Of a DNA stretch of 62,264 nucleotides, positions 26,985 to 36,221 are shown piece by piece. Where the stretch lies: the NCBI RefSeq assembly GCF_013376095.1, contig NZ_JAAMFN010000025.1:1-62264 (forward strand). The letters run 5' to 3'. The stretch's first letter is position 1, and every line of letters starts with the position of its first letter. A program made the translations under genes and the position numbers. The notes beneath the pieces were generated by a model, which saw nothing but the letters and a program-made list of their open reading frames with translations, was not told where the DNA came from and did no database searches. This DNA comes from Arthrobacter sp. SDTb3-6 (GTDB lineage Bacteria > Actinomycetota > Actinomycetes > Actinomycetales > Micrococcaceae).

Positions 26985-28418
26985 ATGACCGGCCCCGCTG
27001 AAACCGTTGACGTCGTTGTGGTCGGAATGGGGCCCGGAGGCGAGTCCCTGGCCGGGGAGCTGGCCGCCGCCGGGCTGTCCGTGGTGGGGGTGGAATCCCG
27101 ACTGGTGGGCGGGGAATGTCCCTACTATGGCTGCATCCCGTCCAAAATGCTGATCCGGGCGGCCGGCACCCTGGCCGAGGCCCGCCGCGTGCCCGGGCTG
27201 GCAGGGCAGGCCACCGTGGAGCCGGACTTTTCCGTGGCGGCCCGGCGCATCCGCGAGGAGGCCACCGACAACTGGGACGACGCCGTCGCCGCCAAACGCT
27301 TCACCGACAAGGGCGGCCGGCTGGTCCGCGGCACCGGGCGGCTGTCCGGCCCGCGCCAGGTCACCGTTGCCGGGAACGACGGCGGCGAGTCCACCTTCTC
27401 GGCGCGCCTGGCCGTGGTGCTCAACCCCGGCACGAACCCCGCCGTGCCGCCCATCCCCGGCCTGGCCGGCACCCCGTTGTGGACCAACCGGGAAGCCCTG
27501 CGGGCGGAAGCGGCACCTGAGTCGCTGATCGTGCTGGGCGGCGGCCCCGTCGGGGCCGAGCTGGCGCAGGCCTTTGCCCGCTTCGGCACGCACGTCACAG
27601 TGGTGGCACGCGGTCCCCGCCTGGTTCCGCGTGAGGAACCGGAAGCTTCCGAACTGCTCGCCGACGTGTTCCGCCGCGAAGGCATTGACGTGCTGCTGAA
27701 CACCAGCACCACGTCGGTGTCCCATTCCGCGGCCGGCTTCTCCGTGGAACTGGCCACCGGCCCGGACTCCACGGGCGCGGACGACGCCGGCCCGGCCGTT
27801 GCGCGGCTGGCGGCGGAGCAGCTGCTGGTCGCCACGGGGCGCTCCTCCACGCTGGGTACCCTGGACCTGGCCGCGGCAGGGGTGGCCTGGGACGGGAAAA
27901 ATGCCCCGGCCCTGGACGGCCACCTGCAGGTGGCGGACGGCCTCCACCTGATCGGCGACGCCGCCGGTGCCGGCGCGTTCACCCATATGTCGATGTACCA
28001 TGCGAACATTGTGGCCGGGAAGATCCTGGCGCAGCATTTCGGCGGGCCGGACAGGGGCACCACGGATTCCCGTGCGGTGCCGCGGGTGACGTTCACGGAC
28101 CCGGAAATGGGGGCCGTCGGGATGACAGAACGGCAGGCGCGGGACGCCGGGCTGCACGTCCGGACCGGGTTCACGTCCCTGGCCGATTCCTCCCGCGGAT
28201 GGATCCACCAGGCCCGCGGCTTCATCAAGCTCGTCGAGGACGCGGACAGCGGCACCCTGGTGGGCGCGGCCGCCGTCGGGCCTTCCGGCGGGGAGGTGCT
28301 GTCCATGCTGGCCCTGGCCGTGCACGCGCGCGTCCCCGTGGACACGCTCAGGACCATGATTTACGCCTACCCCACGTTCCACCGGGCCGTTGAATCAGCC
28401 CTGGCGGACCTCCACTAG
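26985..28418 (+). CDS. FAD-dependent pyridine nucleotide-disulfide oxidoreductase
   Basis: A 477-residue flavoprotein of the Lpd/MerA family: FAD motif GMGPGGESLAGELAAAG, redox-active disulfide C45-C50 in GGECPYYGCIPSKML, and NAD(P) motif LGGGPVGAELAQAFARFG. At the C-terminus the catalytic His of dihydrolipoamide dehydrogenase (HxHPT) is replaced by Tyr in YAYPTFHRAVESAL, so a role as E3 of a dehydrogenase complex is unlikely; a quinone or metal reductase is more plausible. It lies 9 bases after the transporter operon with AAGGAG 5 bases before the ATG. Its stop shares CTAG with the convergent esterase stop. Confidence 0.88.
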   Translation: MTGPAETVDVVVVGMGPGGESLAGELAAAGLSVVGVESRLVGGECPYYGCIPSKMLIRAAGTLAEARRVPGLAGQATVEPDFSVAARRIREEATDNWDDAVAAKRFTDKGGRLVRGTGRLSGPRQVTVAGNDGGESTFSARLAVVLNPGTNPAVPPIPGLAGTPLWTNREALRAEAAPESLIVLGGGPVGAELAQAFARFGTHVTVVARGPRLVPREEPEASELLADVFRREGIDVLLNTSTTSVSHSAAGFSVELATGPDSTGADDAGPAVARLAAEQLLVATGRSSTLGTLDLAAAGVAWDGKNAPALDGHLQVADGLHLIGDAAGAGAFTHMSMYHANIVAGKILAQHFGGPDRGTTDSRAVPRVTFTDPEMGAVGMTERQARDAGLHVRTGFTSLADSSRGWIHQARGFIKLVEDADSGTLVGAAAVGPSGGEVLSMLALAVHARVPVDTLRTMIYAYPTFHRAVESALADLH

Positions 28419-29515
28419 CGCAGGGCCAGCACCGCCCTGCGCACCGCGGCGCTGAGCTGCATGGCCCGGCCGGCGGTGCCGCCTTCCTCGTTCCACGCCG
28501 GGACGTAGCCAAACCCCACCCCGTAGAGGGGGTCGGCGAAGCCCAGGGCCGCGTTGGCGCCGTCGTGCCCGAATGCCGAGGCGCTGCCAAAGTCCATGCG
28601 CGGGTGCGGTTTCATGAAGGTGACGGCAAAGGCACCGGTGTCGCAAAAGACCCTGTCCAGGCCCCAGACCTGCTCCTGGGCCATGACCCCGATGGTTTCC
28701 GGAGACAGGTAGGCAGGCCGTCCGTCCACGCTGGTGATGGCGCCGGCATAGACACGCGCCAGGCCGTCGGCCGATCCCACCCCGGCGCCGCTGCAGCTGC
28801 CGGCCGCCCGGACGCTTCGGAGGTTGGGCAGGGCCAGCAGGTTGCCGGCCTGGACATTGCCGGACATGCCCGCAATGGAGTGCGGATCCAGGAAGCCGGC
28901 CGGCTCGTCGGCATAGCGGACCGGGCGGAAGCGCGGTTCCTCGGACTCGGGCAGGCCCAGGAACATGTCCGCCGCGTAAGGTTCGCGGATCCGCCGGTTG
29001 TAGACGTCCTGAAGCCGCTCCCCCGTGGCCCGGCGGCACAGCTCCTCCAGGAACACGCCCATGGTCAGGGCGTGGTAGCCGAACGTGCCGCTGCCCGGGC
29101 GCCACAGCGGGGCCATGCAGGCGAGCCGGTCCGCCACGGCGGGAAGGTCGTTGTAGTCCTCCATGGCGAACCCGCCCTGCACGCCCACCAGCCCGGCCTG
29201 GTGCGAGAGCAGTTCGCGGACCAGGACGCCGCCCTTGCCGTGGCGGGCAAACTCGGGCCAGTAGGAGGCAACGGGGGCGTCAACGTCCATGAGCCCGTCC
29301 TGGACCAGCAGGCTGAACGCCAGTGCCGCCACGCCCTTCGAGCAGGAAAACACGCCGGTCAGGGAGTCCGCGGACGAGTCCGGGCCGCCCACCAGGTCCA
29401 CCACCTTCACGCCGTCGTGGTAGACGGCGAGCTGGGCGCTGTAGGTGGGATCGGCGTCGAGCATGGAGTCAAAAAGGGTGCGGACGGAGGCGAATTCGGC
29501 GGTGGCAAAGGTCAT
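28415..29515 (-). CDS. serine hydrolase, class C beta-lactamase/esterase (EstB-like)
   Basis: A 366-residue enzyme of the penicillin-binding/esterase family VIII fold. The SxxK nucleophile motif is SCSK (S57, K60) and the Tyr motif is in TFGYHALTMG (near residue 149). There is no signal peptide, so it is probably an intracellular esterase and not a secreted beta-lactamase. TAGAGT ends 6 bases before the ATG, which suggests a leaderless mRNA. Confidence 0.88.
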   Translation of the reverse strand: MTFATAEFASVRTLFDSMLDADPTYSAQLAVYHDGVKVVDLVGGPDSSADSLTGVFSCSKGVAALAFSLLVQDGLMDVDAPVASYWPEFARHGKGGVLVRELLSHQAGLVGVQGGFAMEDYNDLPAVADRLACMAPLWRPGSGTFGYHALTMGVFLEELCRRATGERLQDVYNRRIREPYAADMFLGLPESEEPRFRPVRYADEPAGFLDPHSIAGMSGNVQAGNLLALPNLRSVRAAGSCSGAGVGSADGLARVYAGAITSVDGRPAYLSPETIGVMAQEQVWGLDRVFCDTGAFAVTFMKPHPRMDFGSASAFGHDGANAALGFADPLYGVGFGYVPAWNEEGGTAGRAMQLSAAVRRAVLALR

Positions 29516-29632
29516 GGAACCACTCTAGGGAAGAAGCGGCGCGCCATGGGGACTTCGCCGGGCCGTCCCGGGGCGCCCCCCACTAGACTGAAAATTCGAG
29601 CACCGCCCGCCCGGTCTGGAAGGCAGCTACGC

Positions 29633-32600
29633 ATGCATGACAAGCACACCCTGATCGAGAACCGCCTTAAACGCGTCCTGGCGGAGCGGATCCGGCCGGC
29701 GATCCACACGCCCGTGGCGCCGCTGGATTTGACGGCCTGGCACGTCGAGGGCGGGGCCGGTGAGCCGGTGGACCCGGCCGTGGCGCTGGAGCTTGCCCGC
29801 ACCGGCGCCACGCCGGCGGGCGGCTCGGAGGGTCCCGCGCACGACGCCGGAGCCTCCTTTGCGCCGTTTGCTGTCGGACAGGCGTGGGGTCCGGCCTGGG
29901 GCACCAGCTGGATCCACGTGACCGGCACGGTCCCGCCGGAAGCCGCGGGGCACGCCGTCGAACTGGTGGTGGACCTGGGGTTCAGCCAGTCCTGGCCGGG
30001 TTTCCAGGCGGAAGGGCTCGTGTACCGCCCGGACGGCACCCCGGTCAAGGCCCTCAACCCGCTGAACACCTGGGTGCCGGTTGCGGAGCGGGCCCGCGGC
30101 GGGGAGGCGGTGGATCTTTTTGTCGAGGCGGCGGCCAACCCCTTTGTGTTTACGGACAACCCCTTTGTGCCAACAATGCTCGGCGAAAAGTCCACGGCCG
30201 GACCGGAGCCGCGATACACCCTGGCCCGGGCCGACATCAATATTTTCCACACCGACGTCTGGGAACTGGTGCAGGACCTGGAGGTGCTCTCGCAGCTGGC
30301 GGCCGAGCTGGACCTGGGCGATCCGCGCCGCTGGGACATCCTCTATGCCCTGGAACGCGCGCTCGACGCCATGTCCCTGACGGACATTGCCGGCACCGCC
30401 GCGGCGGCCCGCACCTGGTTGGCGGAGGTGCTGGCCCGGCCGGCGAACGCCAGCGCACACCGGCTCACCGCCGTCGGGCATGCCCACATCGACTCGGCGT
30501 GGCTGTGGCCCGTGCGCGAAACCGTCCGGAAGGTGGCCCGGACCACGTCCAATGTGGTGCAGCTGCTGGCGGACCATCCCGGGCTGCAGTACGCCATGTC
30601 CTCGGCGCAGCAGTATGAATGGCTCAAGGAACAGCGCCCCGAGGTCTACGCCAAGGTGAAGGCGGCAGTGGCCGGCGGACGCTTCATCCCCGTGGGCGGC
30701 ATGTGGGTGGAATCGGACACCAACATGGTCGGGTCCGAGGCCATGGCCCGGCAATTCACGTATGGCCAGCGCTTCTTCCGCGAAAACTTCGGCATCCAGT
30801 GCCAGGAGGTGTGGCTGCCGGACTCGTTTGGCTACTCCGCCGCGCTGCCCCAAATTGTGAAGCTGGCCGGGGCGAAGTGGTTCCTGACGCAGAAGATCTC
30901 CTGGAACACCGACAACAAGTTCCCGCACCACACCTTCAACTGGGAGGGCATCGACGGCACCCGCGTGTTCACCCACTTCCCGCCCGTGGATACCTACAAT
31001 TCCCAGCTGTCCGGGCAGGAGCTGGCCCATGCCGTGCGCAACTTCAGGGACAAGGGCGCGTCCAACCACTCGCTGGTGCCCTTCGGCTGGGGCGACGGCG
31101 GCGGCGGGCCCACGCGCGAAATGCTGGCCCGGGCCCGCCGCACCCACGACCTCGAAGGTTCCCCGCGGGTCACCATCGCCGCGCCACGGGACTTCTTTAC
31201 GGCCGCCGAGGCGGAATATGCGAACGCCCCGGTGTGGAAGGGGGAGCTGTACCTGGAGCTGCACCGCGGCACGTACACCTCCCAGGCATTGACCAAGCAG
31301 GGTAACCGGCGCAGCGAGCACCTGCTGCGCGAGGCAGAACTGTGGAGTGCCACGGCGGCCGTGCGCGGGCTGCTGGACTATCCGTACGGGGAACTGGACC
31401 GGCTGTGGAAGCTGGTGCTGCTGCACCAGTTCCACGACATCCTGCCCGGCTCCTCCATCGCCTGGGTGCACCGCGAAGCGGCCGAACGCTACGCCGAAAT
31501 CGCCGCCGACCTTGAGGAGATCATCGCCGAGGCGCTGGCCGTTCTGGCCCCGCCGGTCGTTCTGCTCCCGCTGCTCGAGCCTGCCGAGGCCCGGGTCCCC
31601 ACAAGCCCGGCCAGCGGGGCCCTCATCCATTTCAACGCCTCCCCCTACCCACGCCGCGGCATCGCCGCGCTGGGCGCGGGCGTCCCGGACCCGGCCACGG
31701 CGGACGTGACGGTGGAGCGGGATGGAGCGGACGTCGTCGTGCATAACGGGCTGGTCAGCGTCCGGTTCGGTCCGGACGGCGTCATCACCTCCATCGTGGA
31801 TGTGGCGGCGGAGCGCGAGCTGGTGCCGGCCGGGCAGGGCGCCAACCTGCTGCAGCTGCACGCCGACTTCCCGAACATGTGGGATGCGTGGGACATCGAC
31901 GAGTTTTACAAGAACACCGTGGCCGACATCCGTGAACTGGATTCGCTGGACATGGCGGTCCTGGACGGCCACGCGGAGATCACCATCAAGCGCAGTTTCC
32001 GGGCCTCGCACATCACCCAGCAGGTACGGATTTCCCCGGATTCGAAGACCATCACGGTGCACAACGACGTGGACTGGCACGAACAGGAGACGCTGCTGAA
32101 AGCCGCGTTCCCCTTGGACATCCATACGGACCAGGCGCGGTTTGAGACCCAATACGGGCACATCCAGCGCCCCACGCATGAGAACACGTCCTGGGACAAC
32201 GCCCGCTTTGAGGTGTGCGCGCACCGCTGGGTCCATGTGGGCGAACCCGGCTTCGGCGCGGCGGTCATCAACGATTCCACGTACGGGCACGACGTTTCCC
32301 GCCACCCCGGCGCCAACGGCTCCAGCTTCACCACCGTGCGGCTGTCGCTGTTGCGGGGACCCCGTTTCCCAGACCCCGGGACTGACCAGGGCCCGCATTC
32401 CTTCAGCTATGGGCTGGTGGTAGGCGCTGAAGTGGCCGATGCCGTAGCCGCCGGGTATGCCCTCAACCTGCCGTGGCGCGCCGTGCCTGATGAAGGCATC
32501 GCTGTTGAACCCCTGGTGCGCGCCGACTCCCAGGCTGCCGTGATTGAGGCCGTCAAGCTGGCCGATGACCGCAGCGGCGACGTGATTGTGCGCCTGTACG

Positions 32601-32782
32601 AGCCGCTCGGGGCGCGGGCACGGGTGGCGTTGTCGGCTTCGTTCCCCGTGGCGTCAGCGGTGGAAAACAACCTCCTCGAGCAGCCGTACGACGCCGGCTC
32701 CCTCACCGTCACTGACGGGCGCCTACATGTCACACTGCGCCCGTTCCAAATCCTGACGCTGAGGCTGAAGCGCGGCGCCTGA
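29633..32782 (+). CDS. GH38 alpha-mannosidase
   Basis: A 1049-residue cytoplasmic glycoside hydrolase. Visible catalytic features are the zinc-ligand motif GHAHIDSAWLWPVRET (near residue 284), the nucleophile Asp in LPDSFGYSAALPQI (near 396) and LLHQFHDILPGSSI (a further zinc ligand). A long beta-sandwich C-terminal half follows. The start at 29633 has GGAAGG about 8 bases upstream; the longer in-frame extension to 28565 is antisense to the esterase and is rejected. TAGACT at 29584-29589 is a plausible -10 with a 37-base leader. It should cleave alpha-mannosides from glycans or recycled mannolipids. Confidence 0.93.
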   Translation: MHDKHTLIENRLKRVLAERIRPAIHTPVAPLDLTAWHVEGGAGEPVDPAVALELARTGATPAGGSEGPAHDAGASFAPFAVGQAWGPAWGTSWIHVTGTVPPEAAGHAVELVVDLGFSQSWPGFQAEGLVYRPDGTPVKALNPLNTWVPVAERARGGEAVDLFVEAAANPFVFTDNPFVPTMLGEKSTAGPEPRYTLARADINIFHTDVWELVQDLEVLSQLAAELDLGDPRRWDILYALERALDAMSLTDIAGTAAAARTWLAEVLARPANASAHRLTAVGHAHIDSAWLWPVRETVRKVARTTSNVVQLLADHPGLQYAMSSAQQYEWLKEQRPEVYAKVKAAVAGGRFIPVGGMWVESDTNMVGSEAMARQFTYGQRFFRENFGIQCQEVWLPDSFGYSAALPQIVKLAGAKWFLTQKISWNTDNKFPHHTFNWEGIDGTRVFTHFPPVDTYNSQLSGQELAHAVRNFRDKGASNHSLVPFGWGDGGGGPTREMLARARRTHDLEGSPRVTIAAPRDFFTAAEAEYANAPVWKGELYLELHRGTYTSQALTKQGNRRSEHLLREAELWSATAAVRGLLDYPYGELDRLWKLVLLHQFHDILPGSSIAWVHREAAERYAEIAADLEEIIAEALAVLAPPVVLLPLLEPAEARVPTSPASGALIHFNASPYPRRGIAALGAGVPDPATADVTVERDGADVVVHNGLVSVRFGPDGVITSIVDVAAERELVPAGQGANLLQLHADFPNMWDAWDIDEFYKNTVADIRELDSLDMAVLDGHAEITIKRSFRASHITQQVRISPDSKTITVHNDVDWHEQETLLKAAFPLDIHTDQARFETQYGHIQRPTHENTSWDNARFEVCAHRWVHVGEPGFGAAVINDSTYGHDVSRHPGANGSSFTTVRLSLLRGPRFPDPGTDQGPHSFSYGLVVGAEVADAVAAGYALNLPWRAVPDEGIAVEPLVRADSQAAVIEAVKLADDRSGDVIVRLYEPLGARARVALSASFPVASAVENNLLEQPYDAGSLTVTDGRLHVTLRPFQILTLRLKRGA

Positions 32783-32784
32783 GT

Positions 32785-33436
32785 GGGTGGTTCGGGTCCC
32801 GGGTGGGGGTTGGTTGTCGGGGTCTGGTTTGTTGGTGTTGGTGTGGTGGCTGGTGGTGTGGTCGGTGAGGTGTTCGTCACCGGGTCCACCAGGAGGCGCA
32901 GGCGCAGGAATGTCCCGGCCCCGGCCAACAGCTTGCGTGCGGTTTCTTCGGTGATGGGGCCGTGTCCGGCGAGTTCGGCCGGTTCATTCCTCACCCCGGG
33001 CGGGCCCAGCACCGGGACGGTGACGATGAGCTGCGCCGCCGGCAGGGGAGGTTCGGCCACGACAACCCCGTCCCGCACCGCATCCAGCTGGGCCACGTGG
33101 TCCTGCACGGGGTCCTCCAACACACCATCAACCACCCCGCCGGCCACACCGGCGGCCAGGCCTTCCACGACCCCCGCCAACCCCGCACGCCCAGCAACCG
33201 GCCCACCACCGGGCACCGGAACCCCGCCATCGGAACCGGCATCCGAAGCCACCAAACTGCCAGCGACAGACGGGTCTGGGTCCGGTTCCGGGGAGGTGGG
33301 CGGGCAGCCCGGCCGGTTCCGGCACGTCCGGGCCGAACGGTTCAACGGAGGGCAGGGTGAGGGCGGCAATGAGTGCCGCCCCCTCGTCCGTGGCGGGGGA
33401 TCCCCCGTTGCCGGGGTCACCAACCGGCTCGTCCAT
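32785..33436 (-). pseudogene. remnant of a DUF222/HNH-endonuclease gene (13E12-type repeat family)
   Basis: A clear start remains at 33436 (MDEPVGDPGNGG, then DEGAALIAALTLPSVEPFGP), 6 bases after a TATAAC hexamer. After about 50 codons the frame changes, and the new frame reads through a Gly/Val-rich linker to QLIVTVPVLGPPGVRNEPAE and LAGHGPITEETARKLLAGAG. These correspond to the segment between the DUF222 and HNH domains in intact family members of 450-550 residues. Most of DUF222 and the whole HNH domain are missing; the tail becomes a Pro/Thr-rich repeat and runs into the mannosidase 3' end. This family is multicopy in the Arthrobacter group, so the fragment may be the product of recombination between copies. 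Confidence 0.6.
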
Positions 33437-33978
33437 ACACCCGTTATAGATACTACCTACGCTAAACACCATAGACGTTAGCAAATGTGTTCTATTTTAT
33501 TTGGTGGGGCGGGTGCTCCGCCAGCCCTTCTGGGTTGATCCTGCGACCCTTTCGGGTGTACCGGCGGCCCTGCACACGGACCGGCCCGTGCCCGGGCCCG
33601 GGACTCGATTGAAGGCTCCGCCTCCGGGGGAACACGCCGGTTTCTGCATCCCTATAGGGCCCCAACAGGCAGGGGATCGACACGCCCGTTCCGCCCAGCT
33701 GCCGGGGCTGCGGCCCACGGCGTGACCACAGTGATGCAGGCCCCGTCACCCAGCCGAGTCCTCCCGACGGTTGCAACCCAGCCTCGATGAGCACGCCCTC
33801 GAACGTGCGGCAGCGTCTACCAAAACAGCCCCGGTTGCAACCGGGCGTTGGAAAACACGCCCCCGATCGCGGGTCGACGCGGGGTAAGCGCGGAAGGGAT
33901 CGGAAAAACACCCCCATTCGCGCGGGAGGGTTTGGGGAAACACGCCCGATTGCAACCGAGCGTTGGAGGTGGGGGAGG
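33437..33978. repeat. gene-free region with degenerate tandem motifs
   Basis: No supported gene is seen. The motif GGTTGCAACC occurs exactly at 33769-33778 and within the perfect 14-base palindrome CCGGTTGCAACCGG at 33831-33844; a variant GATTGCAACC lies at 33949-33958. The second and third copies continue into CGGGCGTTGG and GAGCGTTGG. Variants of GGAAAACACGCCC occur near 33850, 33902 and 33936. It looks like an eroded minisatellite or family-specific intergenic repeat adjoining the DUF222 remnant. Confidence 0.55.
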
Positions 33979-35997
33979 CTACATGGGCCTGAGGGCGGTG
34001 GCCCCGGATTCGTCTACCTCCACCTTGAACTGCAGGCCGCCGGCCTGGAGGCCGGAGACGCTGAAGCCCCCGAACGGCGTCGGCACCTTCGGCGCCGCAA
34101 GCGGCAGCCGTCCCGGCCCCTGCGGCTCCAGCCCGAGGGTGGCCAGCAGGATCGGCACGGCCGAGGCGGCGGCCCACGCCTGCGGTCGGCACGAGGAAGG
34201 ATAGGGCAGCGCGCCGCCCTGGTCCGCGGCATCGCCGGAAAACAGCTCGGGCAGCCGGTAGCCAAATCCCTCCGCGGCATTGACCAGCCCCAGTGCCACA
34301 CGGGCGGCCGCCGCGGAGTGGCCCGCGGCGGCAAGCCCGCCGAGGATGAGGGCGGAATCGTGCGTCCAGACCGAGCCGCAGTGGTAGCGCAGCGGCCAGT
34401 ACGCGGCGTTTGCAGCATCCAGGGTGCGGATGCCGAAACCGGAAAACATGCCCGGTCCCATGAGTCGGTCAGCCACGGCCGCCTCCTCTTCACGGGACAG
34501 CAGCCCCGTTCCCAGCAGGTGGCCCATGTTGCTGGCCACCCCGTCCACGGGACGCTTGTCCGCGTCGAGCGCGATGGCCGGATAGGGCCCCAAGGCATCC
34601 CGGCACCAGAATCCAGCACGGAAACGCTCCGCCAGCGACGCCGCCCAGGACCGCCACTGCGCCCCGCCCGGCCGGCCAAAGGCGTCAAGGAGGGCGGCCC
34701 CGTCCAGTGCCGCCCGGTAGGCGTAGCCCTGGACCTCGGCCAGGGCAATGGGTCCGCGGGCCAGCGAACCGTCCTGCCAGCGGATTGAATCCGCCGAGTC
34801 CTTCCAGCCCTGGTTGGCCAGCCCGTGGCCGGTTGTGTCGAGGTATTCCAGGAAGCCGTCGCCGTCGCCATCCCCCCAGTCACGCAACCAGCCGAGGGCG
34901 GCCTCCAGGTTGCCCAGCAGCTCCCGCACCGGGTCCTCCGGCATGCCCCACCTCCAGGCGTCGTGCAGCAGGCTGATCCACAGCGGCGTGGCATCCACCG
35001 TCCCGTAGTAGACGGGTGGCAGCCGCAGCTGTTCATTGTGTGAGTTGCCCGGCAGCACCAGCTCGCCGCGGCGAAGTTCGTGCAGGATCTTCCCGGGCTG
35101 CTCGGCCGTTTCGGCGTTGTTTTCCCGGCCCTGGCGTGCGGCCAGGGTGCGCAGCGTGCCCGCTGCCAGCTCCGGGTCCACGGGCAACATCATGCGTGCG
35201 GCGATGATTGAATCGCGCCCGAACAAGGTAAAGAACCACGGGGCGCCCGCAGCCAGGAAGGCATCCCCCGGCCGGTCCACGGTGGACATCCGCAGGCCGG
35301 CCAGGTCCTGCTGCGCCCGGGCTGCCAGCGCCTTCAGCCGCGGGTCACGGGCAGTGACTTCCAGCGGGCGGGGGCCTGCGGCCGCAGCCGCCACCGGCGA
35401 CCGGCCGTCCGCAGCCTCAACCGACCAGCCCGCCTCCGCCTTGCCCCGCGCAGGGACGGCGAGGTCCCAGCGGAACACGAGGGCGCCGTCGTCCGCCACG
35501 GCTTGGCCAGCAGCGCCCGGCGCCGCAAACGACGCCGTGACCGCTCCGGCGGAGGCCTCCCAGCGGTCCTCGCGCGGGACGGGCACGACGAGCACCCGGG
35601 GTCCGCCCGACTTGACGGCGGCCATGGGCGAAAAGTCGACGCCCACCCTCAACTCGAGCGACACGTCCGCATCCCCCGGCAGGTCGGAATGCAGCACAAA
35701 CTCCTCGACAACCCGCGAGGCCTCCACCGTCCGGCGCCGGACCAGGACAAGCAGCGGATCAGCGAAGGAACCGCCCACGTCCCGGACCGCGGCCGTAAAC
35801 GAGGAACCGGAGGCGCCCAGCTGCTCCGGCTCCATTCCGTTGACGGTCAGCAGGGCCTCCCCCGCGACCCGGGTGTCGGCGACATAGATGCCCTGGGCCC
35901 CGTCCGGGCGAATTTGCCCATCCGCACCGGACCAGGCCTGCATGGGCGCGGCCAGCTGCACGTTCAGGTCATGGAGAAAGGGTTGGCGTTCGGACAT
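33979..35997 (-). CDS. glycogen-debranching-type amylo-alpha-1,6-glucosidase family protein
   Basis: A 672-residue protein with an N-terminal glycogen-debranching beta-domain (residues 1-240, GIYVADTRVAGEALLTVNG) and an (alpha/alpha)6 barrel (about 260-640) with FFTLFGRDSIIAARMML, LPGNSHNEQLRLPPVYYG and HCGSVWTHDSALILGGLA. Proteins of this architecture act on alpha-1,6-glucosidic or related oligosaccharides; the exact substrate is not known. The start at 35997 has AGGAGG 5 bases upstream and is preferred to an in-frame ATG at 36123. Confidence 0.87.
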   Translation of the reverse strand: MSERQPFLHDLNVQLAAPMQAWSGADGQIRPDGAQGIYVADTRVAGEALLTVNGMEPEQLGASGSSFTAAVRDVGGSFADPLLVLVRRRTVEASRVVEEFVLHSDLPGDADVSLELRVGVDFSPMAAVKSGGPRVLVVPVPREDRWEASAGAVTASFAAPGAAGQAVADDGALVFRWDLAVPARGKAEAGWSVEAADGRSPVAAAAAGPRPLEVTARDPRLKALAARAQQDLAGLRMSTVDRPGDAFLAAGAPWFFTLFGRDSIIAARMMLPVDPELAAGTLRTLAARQGRENNAETAEQPGKILHELRRGELVLPGNSHNEQLRLPPVYYGTVDATPLWISLLHDAWRWGMPEDPVRELLGNLEAALGWLRDWGDGDGDGFLEYLDTTGHGLANQGWKDSADSIRWQDGSLARGPIALAEVQGYAYRAALDGAALLDAFGRPGGAQWRSWAASLAERFRAGFWCRDALGPYPAIALDADKRPVDGVASNMGHLLGTGLLSREEEAAVADRLMGPGMFSGFGIRTLDAANAAYWPLRYHCGSVWTHDSALILGGLAAAGHSAAAARVALGLVNAAEGFGYRLPELFSGDAADQGGALPYPSSCRPQAWAAASAVPILLATLGLEPQGPGRLPLAAPKVPTPFGGFSVSGLQAGGLQFKVEVDESGATALRPM

Positions 35998-36157
35998 GGC
36001 ATCCTCCTGGCGGTGGACTTCGGGCGGTGGACTTCGGGCTGCGGACTGAAGGCGGCGGCTGGGTGCTCCTGGATCCATCCTGCCGTTAACGACGGCAAAT
36101 GCACACAGTCCGGGCCCTGCCATTGCCGCCCCACCTACCCACGGGTAGCATCAAGGC

Positions 36158-36172
36158 ATGAGCGAGTCTTGA
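36158..36172 (+). promoter_or_regulatory. possible leaderless four-codon upstream ORF
   Basis: TAGCAT (36146-36151) is followed after 6 bases by ATG AGC GAG TCT TGA (Met-Ser-Glu-Ser-stop), 49 bases before the acyl-CoA dehydrogenase start. The spacing equals that of leaderless genes elsewhere in the window, so a tiny leader peptide may be translated. This may be chance. Confidence 0.35.
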
Positions 36173-36221
36173 GCTCCGCATGCCGGTTCCTGTCATCGGC
36201 GCCGGCGGAATCGAGGTAGTC

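Noticed and set aside
28415-29515. The class C beta-lactamase-fold protein as a resistance enzyme
   Set aside because: There is no signal peptide and the SxxK context resembles cytoplasmic esterases, so antibiotic resistance is not supported.
28565-29632. A 356-codon N-terminal extension of the alpha-mannosidase
   Set aside because: It overlaps the esterase antisense, and the GH38 homology and ribosome-binding site start at 29633.
29627-32398. A 923-codon open frame on the minus strand opposite the alpha-mannosidase
   Set aside because: It is a GC-driven shadow: low-complexity, rich in Gly/Arg/His, with no family features, while the plus strand has all GH38 motifs.
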